From: Methylorubrum rhodinum
Lineage (GTDB): Bacteria; Pseudomonadota; Alphaproteobacteria; Rhizobiales; Beijerinckiaceae
Assembly: GCF_014199935.1 (NCBI RefSeq)
Contig: NZ_JACHOP010000021.1
Span: forward strand, 1-64,000
DNA length: 64,000 nt
Direction: 5' to 3'
The notes under the pieces were generated by a model. That model did not search any database, was not told the DNA's origin, and saw only the letters and a program-made list of their open reading frames with translations. The first letter of the stretch is position 1. Every line of letters starts with the position of its first letter. Of this stretch, positions 20,160 through 28,392 are shown piece by piece. The position numbers were made by a program, and so were the translations under genes.

Positions 20160-20738
20160 ATGGCACGTGAACGCGAGGGTCGTCGCCGCGACGACCGCGA
20201 GGAGCGCGACAGCGAGTTCGTGGACAAGCTCGTCCACATCAACCGCGTCGCCAAGGTGGTGAAGGGTGGCCGTCGCTTCGGCTTCGCGGCGCTCGTCGTC
20301 GTGGGCGACCAGAAGGGCCGCGTCGGCTTCGGCCACGGCAAGGCCCGTGAGGTGCCCGAAGCCATCCGTAAGGCGACGGAAGCCGCCAAGCGCGGACTGA
20401 TCCGCGTGTCGCTCCGCGAGGGCCGCACCCTGCACCACGACGTCAACGGTCGTCACGGCGCCGGCAAGGTGATTTTGCGCGCAGCGCCCCAGGGTACGGG
20501 CATCATCGCCGGCGGCCCGATGCGCGCCGTGTTCGAGACGCTCGGCATGCAGGACGTGGTGGCCAAGAGCCTCGGCTCCTCGAACCCCTACAACCTCGTG
20601 CGCGCCACCTTCGACGCGCTCAAGAACGAGGACAGCCCGCGCGCCGTCGCGGCCCGTCGTGGCCTCAAGGTCTCCGCCATCCAGTCGCGCCGTCGCGACG
20701 CGGATCCGGCCGACACCTCCGAAGCCGCCGTGGCGTAA
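20160..20738 (+). CDS. rpsE: Ribosomal protein S5
   Basis: S5, involved in decoding fidelity and mRNA unwinding, 192 residues. FVDKLVHINRVAKVVKGG and RRFGFAALVVVGDQKGRVGF form the N-terminal dsRNA-binding fold. GIIAGGPMRAVFE and the SNPYNLVRATFDAL segment mark the C-terminal domain. It starts after the hairpin-rich gap and continues closely into rpmD. Confidence 0.98.
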   Translation: MAREREGRRRDDREERDSEFVDKLVHINRVAKVVKGGRRFGFAALVVVGDQKGRVGFGHGKAREVPEAIRKATEAAKRGLIRVSLREGRTLHHDVNGRHGAGKVILRAAPQGTGIIAGGPMRAVFETLGMQDVVAKSLGSSNPYNLVRATFDALKNEDSPRAVAARRGLKVSAIQSRRRDADPADTSEAAVA

Positions 20739-20750
20739 GGGGAGGGCAGC

Positions 20751-20945
20751 ATGGCTACCAAGACTGTCCGCGTCGAGCAGATCGGTTCGCCGATCCGCCG
20801 CGAGGCCTCCCAGCGTGCGACGCTGGTCGGCCTGAAGCTAAACAAGCTGCACCGCGTTTCCGAGCTGGAGGACACTCCCTCGGTGCGCGGCATGATCCGC
20901 AAGGTCGCGCATCTCGTGCGCGTCCTCGACGACGCCGCGGCGTGA
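20751..20945 (+). CDS. rpmD: Ribosomal protein L30
   Basis: L30, a small 50S protein of 64 residues. IGSPIRREASQRATLVGLKL and LEDTPSVRGMIRKVAHLVRV fit the family. The gaps of 12 and 13 bp to rpsE and rplO support one transcript. Confidence 0.96.
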   Translation: MATKTVRVEQIGSPIRREASQRATLVGLKLNKLHRVSELEDTPSVRGMIRKVAHLVRVLDDAAA

Positions 20946-20958
20946 GGAGGGCTCAATC

Positions 20959-21468
20959 ATGAAGCTCAACGAAATCCGCGACAATGAGGGCGCCACCAAA
21001 GCCCGCATGCGCGTCGGCCGGGGCATCGGCTCCGGCAAGGGCAAGACCGCGGGACGCGGCGTGAAGGGTCAGAAGGCCCGCACCGGCGTGTCCATCAAGG
21101 GCTTCGAGGGCGGCCAGATGCCGCTCCACCGTCGCCTGCCGAAGCGCGGCTTCAACAACATCCACGCCCACGACCTGAACGAGGTGAACCTCGGTCGCGT
21201 CCAGCAGGCGGTGGATGCGGGCAAGCTCGACGCCAACGCCACCGTGACGGTCGATGCGCTGGTCAAGGCCGGGATCATTTCCCGCGCCCGCGACGGCGTG
21301 AAGCTGCTCGGCGTCGGCGAGCTGACGGCGAAGCTCAGCTTCGAGGTCACCCGCGCCTCCAAGTCGGCCGTCGAGGCCGTCGAGAAGGCCGGCGGCTCCG
21401 TCACCACGGCCTACGCGGCGGGCGCGGCCCATCGCGGCACGCCGAAGGACGCGGTTGCGTCGGCCTGA
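20959..21468 (+). CDS. rplO: Ribosomal protein L15
   Basis: L15, a late 50S assembly protein, 169 residues. MKLNEIRDNEGATKARMRVG, the glycine-rich GIGSGKGKTAGRGVKGQKAR and GFEGGQMPLHRRLPKRGF are diagnostic. The C-terminus is about 20 residues longer than in Escherichia coli. Confidence 0.97.
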   Translation: MKLNEIRDNEGATKARMRVGRGIGSGKGKTAGRGVKGQKARTGVSIKGFEGGQMPLHRRLPKRGFNNIHAHDLNEVNLGRVQQAVDAGKLDANATVTVDALVKAGIISRARDGVKLLGVGELTAKLSFEVTRASKSAVEAVEKAGGSVTTAYAAGAAHRGTPKDAVASA

Positions 21469-21490
21469 GCCGACCCTTAAATCCAACGCC

Positions 21491-21527
21491 GAAGCGGCGG
21501 CCCGTGCTCGCACGCGGCCGCCGCTTC
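21491..21527 (+). terminator. Strong hairpin between rplO and secY
   Basis: A perfect twelve-pair stem (21491-21502 with 21516-21527, gaagcggcggcc/ggccgccgcttc) encloses a loop that itself contains cgtgc/gcacg. There is no T-run, so it is more likely a processing or partial termination element that lowers secY relative to the ribosomal genes. Confidence 0.55.
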
Positions 21528-21582
21528 CGCTTTCAGGGACCGTCCAAGACGTCTCCCGACGGCATTTTCCGGGATCGATGAC

Positions 21583-22932
21583 ATGGCCTCAGCCGCCGAG
21601 CAGCTCGCCGCCAACCTGAACTTCGGCGCCATCGCCAAGGCCGACGAGCTCAAGAAGCGCATCTGGTTCACCCTGGGCGCGCTCATCGTGTTCCGGCTCG
21701 GCACCTACATCCCGATCCCCGGCATCGATCCCGAGCAGTTCGCCCGGAACTTCCAGAACCAGGCCGGCGGCGTGCTCGGCCTGTTCAACATGTTCTCGGG
21801 CGGCGCGGTCGAGCGCATGGCGGTCTTCGCGCTCAACATCATGCCCTACATCTCGGCCTCGATCATCGTTCAGCTCCTGACCTCGGTGGTGCCGAGCCTG
21901 GAGGCGCTGAAGAAGGAGGGCGAGTCCGGCCGCAAGGTCATCAACCAGTACACCCGCTACCTCACCGTGGTGCTGGCGCTGGTCCAGTCCTGGGGCATCG
22001 CCTTCGGCCTGCAGGGCTCGAACGCGGTCATCAATCCGGGCCCGTTCTTCATCCTCTCCACCGTCGTCACGCTGACCGGCGGCACGCTGTTCCTGATGTG
22101 GATCGGCGAGCAGATCACGGCGCGCGGCATCGGCAACGGCTCCTCGCTGATCATCTTCGCCGGCATCGTCGCCCATCTGCCGGCCTCGATCTTCGGCGCG
22201 CTCGAACTGACCCGCACCGGCGCGCTCTCGCCCGCGATCCTGCTCGGCGCCGGCCTCGCCGCGGTGGCGCTCGTCTACTTCATCGTCTTCATGGAGCGGG
22301 CGCAGCGCCGTCTGCTGATCAACTATCCCAAGCGTCAGGTCGGCAACCGCATGTACGAGGGCCAGTCCTCTTTCCTGCCGCTCAAGCTCAACACCTCGGG
22401 CGTCATCCCGCCGATCTTCGCCTCCTCGCTGCTGCTGCTGCCGACCACGATCGCGAGCTTCTCGGCGAACCAGGGCTCGACCGGCATCCTCGGGACGCTC
22501 ACGACCTATCTCGGCCATGGCCGGCCGCTCTACATGCTGGCCTATGCCGGCATGATCATCTTCTTCACGTTCTTCTACACGGCCGTCGTCTTCAACCCGC
22601 AGGAGACCGCCGACAACCTGAAGAAGCAGGGCGGCTTCATCCCCGGCATCCGCCCCGGCGAGCGCACCGCCGCCTTCATCGACAAGGTGCTGACCCGCAT
22701 CACCGTGATCGGCGCGGCCTACCTCACCTTCGTCTGCCTCGTGCCGGAGATCGTCGCTTCCTACACCTCGGCGGCGCTCGGCTTCGGCGGCACCTCGCTG
22801 CTCATCGTCGTCTCGGTCACCATGGACACGGTGGCGCAGATCCACGGGCACCTGATGGCGCACCAGTACGAGGGCATCGTGAAGAAGGCGAAGCTGCGCG
22901 GCGCCTCCGCCGGCGCGCCACGGCGTCGCTGA
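21583..22932 (+). CDS. secY: SecY, channel subunit of the protein translocase
   Basis: SecY forms the protein-conducting pore in the inner membrane with SecE and SecG, 449 residues with ten predicted transmembrane helices. The first helix region has FRLGTYIPIPGIDP, the plug region follows with GGAVERMAVFALNIMPYISASI, and GQSSFLPLKLNTSGVIPPIFA is strongly conserved. It is in its normal place after rplO, with adk next. Confidence 0.98.
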   Translation: MASAAEQLAANLNFGAIAKADELKKRIWFTLGALIVFRLGTYIPIPGIDPEQFARNFQNQAGGVLGLFNMFSGGAVERMAVFALNIMPYISASIIVQLLTSVVPSLEALKKEGESGRKVINQYTRYLTVVLALVQSWGIAFGLQGSNAVINPGPFFILSTVVTLTGGTLFLMWIGEQITARGIGNGSSLIIFAGIVAHLPASIFGALELTRTGALSPAILLGAGLAAVALVYFIVFMERAQRRLLINYPKRQVGNRMYEGQSSFLPLKLNTSGVIPPIFASSLLLLPTTIASFSANQGSTGILGTLTTYLGHGRPLYMLAYAGMIIFFTFFYTAVVFNPQETADNLKKQGGFIPGIRPGERTAAFIDKVLTRITVIGAAYLTFVCLVPEIVASYTSAALGFGGTSLLIVVSVTMDTVAQIHGHLMAHQYEGIVKKAKLRGASAGAPRRR

Positions 22933-23075
22933 ATCGTCATCTCTTCGCCAAAGGTTCGGTGGACGGGCCGGGCGAATTCTCGCATCAACGTCGTTGCGAC
23001 AGGGGCGCCCGTGCAAAGGGGGCGCCCGCAGTGAAGAACAAGCCCGGCTCCGGGCCCTGATGACGAGGAAACGCC

Positions 23076-23678
23076 ATGCGGATCATCCTGCTCGGACCGC
23101 CGGGAGCGGGAAAAGGCACCCAGTCCGAGCGTATCGTGGAGCGCTACGGCATTCCGCAGCTCTCGACGGGTGACATGCTGCGCGCCGCGGTCACGGCCGG
23201 CACGCCGGTCGGCCTGGAAGCCAAGTCGATCATGGAGAGCGGCGGCCTCGTGCCGGACGCGGTCGTGGTCGGCATCGTCGCCGACCGCGTCGAGGAGGCC
23301 GACGCCAAGCCCGGCTTCATCCTCGACGGTTTTCCGCGTACCGTGGAGCAGGCCAAGGCGCTGGATAAGATGCTCGCCGAGAAGGGCATCGCGCTCGACG
23401 CCGTGGTCGAGTTCGTCGTGGACGAGAACGCGCTGGTCGGCCGGATCGCCAAGCGCGCCGAGGAGACCGCGGCCCGCGGCCAGCCGGTGCGCAAGGACGA
23501 CACGCCCGAGGTCTTCAAGACCCGCCTCGACGCCTACAAGCGGCAGACCGCGCCCCTGTCCGACTACTATGCCGGCACCGGCCTCTTACGGAAGATCGAC
23601 GGCATGCAGCCGATCGACACCGTGACCGGCGAGGTCGTGACGCTGCTCGACGGGTTCCGCGAGAAGGCGGTTTCGTAA
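23076..23678 (+). CDS. adk: Adenylate kinase, short form
   Basis: Converts ATP and AMP into two ADP, 200 residues. The P-loop GPPGAGKGT, the AMP-binding TGDMLR, and the GFPRT motif are visible. The LID region is short (the stretch around RAEETAARGQPVRKDD) and lacks zinc-binding cysteines, so this is the short-type enzyme. It follows secY by 143 bp, the normal neighbour order. Confidence 0.97.
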   Translation: MRIILLGPPGAGKGTQSERIVERYGIPQLSTGDMLRAAVTAGTPVGLEAKSIMESGGLVPDAVVVGIVADRVEEADAKPGFILDGFPRTVEQAKALDKMLAEKGIALDAVVEFVVDENALVGRIAKRAEETAARGQPVRKDDTPEVFKTRLDAYKRQTAPLSDYYAGTGLLRKIDGMQPIDTVTGEVVTLLDGFREKAVS

Positions 23679-23690
23679 GTCCAGCCTTCT

Positions 23691-23814
23691 CCCCGTCATT
23701 CCGGGGCCGCGAAGCGGAACCCGGAATCCACCCGTGATGCATGGCCAAGCGAAGCGTCGAGGCCAGTCTTGGATTCCGGGTTCTCGCCTTGGGCGAGCCC
23801 CGGAATGACGGGGG
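23691..23814. repeat. 124-bp inverted-repeat element between adk and rpsM
   Basis: The outer arms ccccgtcattccggggc and gccccggaatgacgggg are complementary. Inner arms (gaacccggaatcca and tggattccgggttc) are also complementary, so the whole can fold into one long imperfect hairpin. It is a different family from the 138-bp element near 16.6 kb. Confidence 0.75.
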
Positions 23815-23872
23815 TGGGTTTGCAGGGGCGACGACAAACGGTCGGCCGCTCGACACAATCGTATCGATATCG

Positions 23873-23901
23873 TTGACAAGGGGGTTTGCCTGCGCTAGGC
23901 G
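23873..23901 (+). promoter_or_regulatory. Candidate promoter of the rpsM-rpoA-rplQ group
   Basis: A perfect TTGACA at 23873-23878 is followed after 17 bases by TAGGCG at 23896-23901. The -35 and spacing are good and the -10 is weak. It lies downstream of the repeat element and about 160 bases before rpsM. Confidence 0.5.
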
Positions 23902-24062
23902 GGCCCCCTTCGTCCAAACGGGATGTGGTCCGAAAGCGCCTCGATGAGGTCGCTGGCGGGCCGATTTGTCGTTTCGGGCGGGTGCGCAGGGGCCGGCCTC
24001 CACCGGACGCGCGCCGTCATCAGCCGAAGGCGGGCGCCGTCCCGCCACATGGAGAAGTTCTC

Positions 24063-24431
24063 TTGGCCCGTATCGCAGGCGTCAACATCCCGACCGCCAA
24101 GCGCGTCGTCATCGCGCTTCAGTACATCCACGGCATCGGTCCGAAGAAGGCCGAGGAGATCACGAGCAAGGTCGGCATCCCGGCCGAGCGCCGCGTGAAC
24201 CAGCTCACCGACGCCGAGGTGCTCCAGATCCGCGAGACCATCGACCGCGACTACATGGTCGAGGGCGACCTGCGCCGCGACGTGTCGATGAACATCAAGC
24301 GCCTGATGGATCTCGGCTGCTACCGCGGCCTGCGTCACCGCAAGCAGCTCCCGGTCCGCGGCCAGCGCACCCACACCAACGCCCGCACCCGCAAGGGCAA
24401 GGCGAAGCCGATCGCCGGCAAGAAGAAATGA
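24063..24431 (+). CDS. rpsM: Ribosomal protein S13
   Basis: S13 of the 30S head, contacting the 50S subunit and tRNA, 122 residues. The start is a TTG giving ARIAGVNIPTAKRVVIAL; GGAGAA lies eight bases before it, and the longer open frame upstream has no similarity. The helix-two-turn-helix GIGPKKAEEI and C-terminal RGQRTHTNARTRKGK are diagnostic. A non-ATG start for a ribosomal protein gene is unusual. Confidence 0.96.
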   Translation: MARIAGVNIPTAKRVVIALQYIHGIGPKKAEEITSKVGIPAERRVNQLTDAEVLQIRETIDRDYMVEGDLRRDVSMNIKRLMDLGCYRGLRHRKQLPVRGQRTHTNARTRKGKAKPIAGKKK

Positions 24432-24600
24432 TTTGTGACTGGAAGGCCGTGCTTCGCTCGGCCTTCTTCCCGTCGCGCCGGGTGACCCTCGACGTGCACG
24501 GTTGATCGGCACGGCCGTGCAAGGCCGCCGCACCCAAGTGCCAAAAAAAATCCCGAGCGCCTGGTGTTACGGGCGTGATTGAAGGACCAGAGAGAACAAG

Positions 24601-24990
24601 ATGGCCAAGGAACCGACCCGCGTCCGCCGGCGCGAACGCAAGAACATCGTCTCGGGCGTGGCGCATGTCGCCGCCTCGTTCAACAACACGATGATCACCA
24701 TCACCGACGCGCAGGGCAACACGATCTCGTGGTCGTCCGCCGGCGCCATGGGCTTCAAGGGCTCGCGCAAGTCGACGCCGTACGCCGCCCAGGTCGCCGC
24801 CGAGGACGCCGCCCGCAAGGCCTCCGAGCACGGCATGCGCACCCTCGAGGTCGAGGTGTCGGGCCCCGGTTCGGGCCGTGAGTCGGCCCTGCGCGCGCTC
24901 CAGGCGGCGGGCTTCACCGTCACTTCGATCCGCGACGTGACTTCGATCCCGCACAACGGCTGCCGCCCGCGCAAGCGCCGCCGCGTCTGA
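24601..24990 (+). CDS. rpsK: Ribosomal protein S11
   Basis: S11 of the 30S platform, 129 residues. [33 protein letters not shown] and the C-terminal [13 protein letters not shown] are diagnostic. It is 169 bp from rpsM and 32 bp from the metallo-beta-lactamase-fold gene that interrupts the usual rpsK-rpoA order. Confidence 0.98.
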
Positions 24991-25022
24991 TCGATCAGGG
25001 ACACGGCGAAACGGAGAAGCCC

Positions 25023-25904
25023 ATGGCGGACGGTTCGAACAAGCCCCTTCCCGGCGTGCTGCGGTGGACCATCGGCGACCTCACGGTCACGGCGCTCAAC
25101 GACGGCTGGTTCCAGGGCTCGCTCGATCTCGTCACGGGTATCCCGAAGGAGGAGGCCGGCGCGCTCCAGCGCGCGGGCTTCCGCCCCGAGGCGCCGGTCG
25201 TCACGCTCAACGCGTTCCTGATCACCGGCGCCGGCCGCAAGCCGGTGCTGATCGATTCGGGCTACGGCCATTTCGGGCCCGAGACGATGGGCCGGGTGCC
25301 CGCCGCCCTCGCGCTCGCGGGCGTCAGCCCGGATGAGATCGAGACGGTGCTGCTGACCCATCTCCACCCTGACCACGCGGGCGGGTTGATCAAGCAGGAC
25401 GGTTCGGCGGCTTACGGCAACGCGGAGCTCGTGGTGCACGCCGACGAGGCCGCCCACTGGCTCCCCGACGAGGCGCTCTCCCGCGCCCCCGACGAGGCCA
25501 AGCCGTATTTCGAGAACGCCCGCAAGGCGGTCGCGCCCTACGGTTCGCGGCTGCGCAAGCACGAGGGCGGAGAACTGGTGCCCGGCATCACCGCCGTTCC
25601 GCTGCCCGGCCACACCCCCGGCCATTGCGGCATGCGGATCGTGTCTGGGGACAAGTCGCTCTTCATGTGGACCGACGTGGTGCACATGCCGGCGATCCAG
25701 TTCAAGCAGCCCGAGGCTGGCGTCGCCTTCGATGTCGATGGCGAGCAGGCGCGGGCGATCCGCAAGCGCGTCCTCGACGAGGTCGCCACCGAGAAGAGCC
25801 TGATCGCGGGCTCGCATCTCGAATTCCCGGCGCTCGGGCACGTCGCCCGTGATGGCGGCGGATACAGCTTCGTTCCGGTCCTCTGGGTCGGCGGCGAAAG
25901 CTGA
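25023..25904 (+). CDS. Metallo-beta-lactamase-fold hydrolase inside the alpha operon
   Basis: A 293-residue member of the metallo-beta-lactamase superfamily. The zinc motif THLHPDHAGG carries His113, His115, Asp117 and His118. Later ligands are expected in PLPGHTPGHCG, the Asp of MWTDVVHMP, and the His of GSHLEFPALGH. There is no signal peptide, so it is cytosolic. The family includes lactonases and other esterases and the substrate cannot be read from the sequence. It follows rpsK by 32 bp on the same strand and is probably cotranscribed with ribosomal genes. It is separated from rpoA by a strong hairpin. Confidence 0.9.
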   Translation: MADGSNKPLPGVLRWTIGDLTVTALNDGWFQGSLDLVTGIPKEEAGALQRAGFRPEAPVVTLNAFLITGAGRKPVLIDSGYGHFGPETMGRVPAALALAGVSPDEIETVLLTHLHPDHAGGLIKQDGSAAYGNAELVVHADEAAHWLPDEALSRAPDEAKPYFENARKAVAPYGSRLRKHEGGELVPGITAVPLPGHTPGHCGMRIVSGDKSLFMWTDVVHMPAIQFKQPEAGVAFDVDGEQARAIRKRVLDEVATEKSLIAGSHLEFPALGHVARDGGGYSFVPVLWVGGES

Positions 25905-25952
25905 AAAAAGTTTCAGGGACCGGCCGGGCGCCCCAGCGGCGCGCCCGGCCGG
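25901..25952 (+). terminator. Double hairpin before rpoA
   Basis: The first hairpin ctgaaa/tttcag (25901-25916) contains the stop codon of the preceding gene. The second is a perfect twelve-pair stem (25920-25931 with 25941-25952, ccggccgggcgc/gcgcccggccgg). No T-run follows, so it is more likely a partial terminator or mRNA-processing structure. Confidence 0.5.
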
Positions 25953-26003
25953 CCGAAGCGCGTCCGGGACGCCGGCCGCGCGGGTTTGGTGAGAGGTAGG
26001 ACC

Positions 26004-27023
26004 GTGGTCATTCAGAAGAACTGGCAAGAGCTGATCAAGCCGAACAAGCTCCAGGTGTCGGCCGGCGACGATCCGAAGCGGGTCGCCACCGTGGTGGCCG
26101 AACCGCTGGAGCGCGGCTTCGGCACGACGCTCGGCAACTCGCTCCGCCGCGTGCTGCTGTCCTCGCTCCAGGGCGCCGCCGTCACCTCCGTCCAGATCGA
26201 CGGCGTGCTGCACGAGTTCTCCTCGATCCCCGGCGTGCGCGAGGACGTGACCGACATCGTCCTCAACATCAAGACGATCGCGCTGCGCTCGCAGACCGAT
26301 ACGCCGAAGCGCATGACGCTCCGCAAGACCGGCCCCGGCCTCGTCACCGCGGGCGACATCGCCGTGACCGGCGACGTGCAGGTGCTCAACCCGGACCTCG
26401 TGATCTGCACGCTGGATGACGGCGCAGAGATCCGCATGGAATTCACCGTCGCCACCGGCAAGGGCTACGTCCCGGCCGAGCGCAATCGCCCCGAGGACGC
26501 GCCGATCGGCCTGATCCCGGTCGATGCGCTCTACTCTCCGGTGACCAAGGTCAGCTACCGCGTCGAGACCACCCGCGAGGGTCAGGATCTCGACAAGGAC
26601 AAGCTGACCATGACGGTCGAGACCGACGGCGCGATCTCGCCGGAGGATGCGCTCGCCTACGCCGCGCGCATCATCCAGGATCAGCTCCAGGTCTTCGTGA
26701 ACTTCGAGGAGCCCCGCAAGGAAGAGGCCGCGCCGCTCGCGCCGCAGCTCCCCTTCAACCCGGCTTTGCTCAAGAAGGTCGACGAGCTGGAGCTGTCGGT
26801 CCGTTCGGCGAACTGCCTGAAGAACGACAACATCGTCTATATCGGCGACCTCATCCAGAAGTCGGAGGGCGAGATGCTGCGCACCCCGAACTTCGGCCGC
26901 AAGTCGCTCAACGAGATCAAGGAAGTGCTCGCCGGCATGGGCCTGCATCTCGGCATGGACGTTCCCGGCTGGCCGCCGGAGAACATCGAGGATCTCGCCA
27001 AGCGCTTCGAAGAGCACTACTGA
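26004..27023 (+). CDS. rpoA: RNA polymerase alpha subunit
   Basis: The alpha subunit starts RNA polymerase assembly and contacts upstream DNA and activators, 339 residues. The GTG at 26004 is chosen because it gives VIQKNWQELIKPNKLQV and lies behind AGGTAGG; six extra upstream codons are possible but unlikely. The N-terminal dimer domain includes GFGTTLGNSLRRVLLSSL. The C-terminal domain has the ELELSVRSANCLKNDNI and LLRTPNFGRKS-type segments. rpsD is not next to it, as usual in alphaproteobacteria. Confidence 0.97.
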   Translation: MVIQKNWQELIKPNKLQVSAGDDPKRVATVVAEPLERGFGTTLGNSLRRVLLSSLQGAAVTSVQIDGVLHEFSSIPGVREDVTDIVLNIKTIALRSQTDTPKRMTLRKTGPGLVTAGDIAVTGDVQVLNPDLVICTLDDGAEIRMEFTVATGKGYVPAERNRPEDAPIGLIPVDALYSPVTKVSYRVETTREGQDLDKDKLTMTVETDGAISPEDALAYAARIIQDQLQVFVNFEEPRKEEAAPLAPQLPFNPALLKKVDELELSVRSANCLKNDNIVYIGDLIQKSEGEMLRTPNFGRKSLNEIKEVLAGMGLHLGMDVPGWPPENIEDLAKRFEEHY

Positions 27024-27121
27024 GGGGGCGAAGCCGCCCCTGGCTTGACTTGGCGGCGCTGCACGGCGCCGCTTGTTTGGCCGATCCGACCCTGTGCTGA
27101 GCCGCTGGGTCGGCGCGACCT

Positions 27122-27146
27122 CCCGCCCCAGCGAAGCTGGGGCGGG
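27122..27146 (+). terminator. Perfect hairpin between rpoA and rplQ
   Basis: An eleven-pair stem (cccgccccagc/gctggggcggg) has a three-base loop. Two smaller GC hairpins precede it (near 27026 and 27050-27072). The 235-bp gap therefore holds several structures, which may lower or buffer rplQ transcription relative to rpoA. A second role as a repeat element is possible. Confidence 0.5.
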
Positions 27147-27258
27147 CACTCCCAAAGAATCCCGCCGCGGGGTCAAGCGGAACTTGTGAGAACAGCCCCT
27201 CGGGGCACCGGTCGGCCCTTGGCACGGCGATCGGATCAAAACGGAAAGGCCCAAAGAC

Positions 27259-27666
27259 ATGCGTCACGCTTACCGCGGTCGCCGCTTCAACCGCACCGCC
27301 GAGCATCGCAAGGCGATGTTCGCCAACATGTCCGCCGCGCTGATCAAGCACGAGCAGATCGTCACCACCCTGCCGAAGGCCAAGGACCTGCGTCCGGTCG
27401 TCGAGAAGCTGATCTCGCTGGGCCGTACCGACAGCGTCCACGCCCGCCGTCTCGCCATGGCGCAGATCCGCGACGCCGACATGGTCAGGAAGCTCTTCAC
27501 GGTGCTGGGCCCGCGCTACCAGTCGCGTCCGGGCGGCTACTGCCGCATCATGAAGGCCGGCTTCCGCTACGGCGACAACGCCCCGATGGCCGTGATCGAG
27601 TTCGTGGACCGCGACGTCGATGCCCGCGGCAAGGATTCCGGCCCGGCCCAGGTCGACGCCGCCTGA
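27259..27666 (+). CDS. rplQ: Ribosomal protein L17
   Basis: L17, near the exit tunnel of the 50S, 135 residues. MRHAYRGRRFNRTAEHRKAMF and the KHEQIVTTLPKAKDLRPVVE segment are diagnostic, followed by RPGGYCRIMKAGFRYGDNAP. It ends the alpha operon and is followed at once by a terminator. Confidence 0.98.
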   Translation: MRHAYRGRRFNRTAEHRKAMFANMSAALIKHEQIVTTLPKAKDLRPVVEKLISLGRTDSVHARRLAMAQIRDADMVRKLFTVLGPRYQSRPGGYCRIMKAGFRYGDNAPMAVIEFVDRDVDARGKDSGPAQVDAA

Positions 27667-27694
27667 GGCCGGTTCGACAATCGAGCGACGCGAG

Positions 27695-27719
27695 AAGGCG
27701 GCCGAGAGGCCGCCTTTTT
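27695..27719 (+). terminator. Terminator after rplQ
   Basis: A perfect nine-pair stem (aaggcggcc/ggccgcctt) with loop gaga is followed by three more T residues. It closes the ribosomal cluster. Confidence 0.85.
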
Positions 27720-27915
27720 GCATAATGACGGTCGATGGCGGATGATACGGCTCGAACCGGCGGAAAGTCCGGGGAAAAGCGGAAGTGGGACAATTGTGCA
27801 TGTACCCACCGGTCTTTCATCCGTTATCGTGTTTTCGACGTGATGGGGTCCGGTCCGTCGCCGTGGAGGCATTCGCCCCGGTCACGCAGCCGGCCGAAAG
27901 GCTTTGGCGAACGGC

Positions 27916-28392
27916 ATGGTGTGCGTCGTGAATGCTCCCAACGAGACCTCAGGGGTGCTGAAGGACCCGCTGCTGCTCGACAACCAACTCTGCTACGCGC
28001 TCTACGCTGCCGCCCACCGGATGACGAAGTCGTATCGGCCGATGCTGGAGCGGATGGGCCTGACCTATCCGCAATACCTCGTGCTGCTGGTGCTGTGGGA
28101 GAGCGACGGCATCACCGTCTCCGAGATCGGTCGCCGCCTGCGGCTCGATTCCGGCACGCTGACGCCCGTGCTCAAGCGCCTGGAGAGCAGCGGCTTCCTC
28201 AGCCGCAGCCGGCGCCAGTCCGACGAGCGCGAGGTCGAGATCTCCCTCACGGACGAGGGCCGCGGCCTGCGGGCTCAGGCGGTGGCGGTGCGCCAGTCGG
28301 TGATGTGCCAGCTCAACATGTCCGAGCCGGAGATTCAGGCGATGCGGGCCGACCTCAACGCGCTGATCGAGAATTTGAGCACCGGCGGCTGA
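27916..28392 (+). CDS. ohrR: MarR-family regulator, OhrR type (two-cysteine)
   Basis: Winged-helix peroxide-sensing repressor, about 158 residues from the ATG at 27916; a TTG twelve bases earlier or a later GTG could also start it. The N-terminal DNQLCYALY holds the peroxidatic Cys26 and SVMCQLNM holds Cys131, 105 residues apart, as in the two-Cys OhrR of Xanthomonas. The GLTYPQYLVLLVLWE segment and the wing RRQSDEREVEI are typical. OhrR normally represses an adjacent ohr peroxidase gene, but no ohr is in the window. Confidence 0.85.
   Translation: MVCVVNAPNETSGVLKDPLLLDNQLCYALYAAAHRMTKSYRPMLERMGLTYPQYLVLLVLWESDGITVSEIGRRLRLDSGTLTPVLKRLESSGFLSRSRRQSDEREVEISLTDEGRGLRAQAVAVRQSVMCQLNMSEPEIQAMRADLNALIENLSTGG

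Larger units (their letters stand above)
23679..24062. other. Intergenic stretch between adk and rpsM
   Basis: About 380 bp without a gene, unlike the tighter spacing in most relatives. It contains a 124-bp inverted-repeat element and, after it, a good candidate promoter for the alpha group, leaving a leader of about 160 bases before rpsM. No ribosome-protein binding structure was identified in the leader. Confidence 0.55.
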
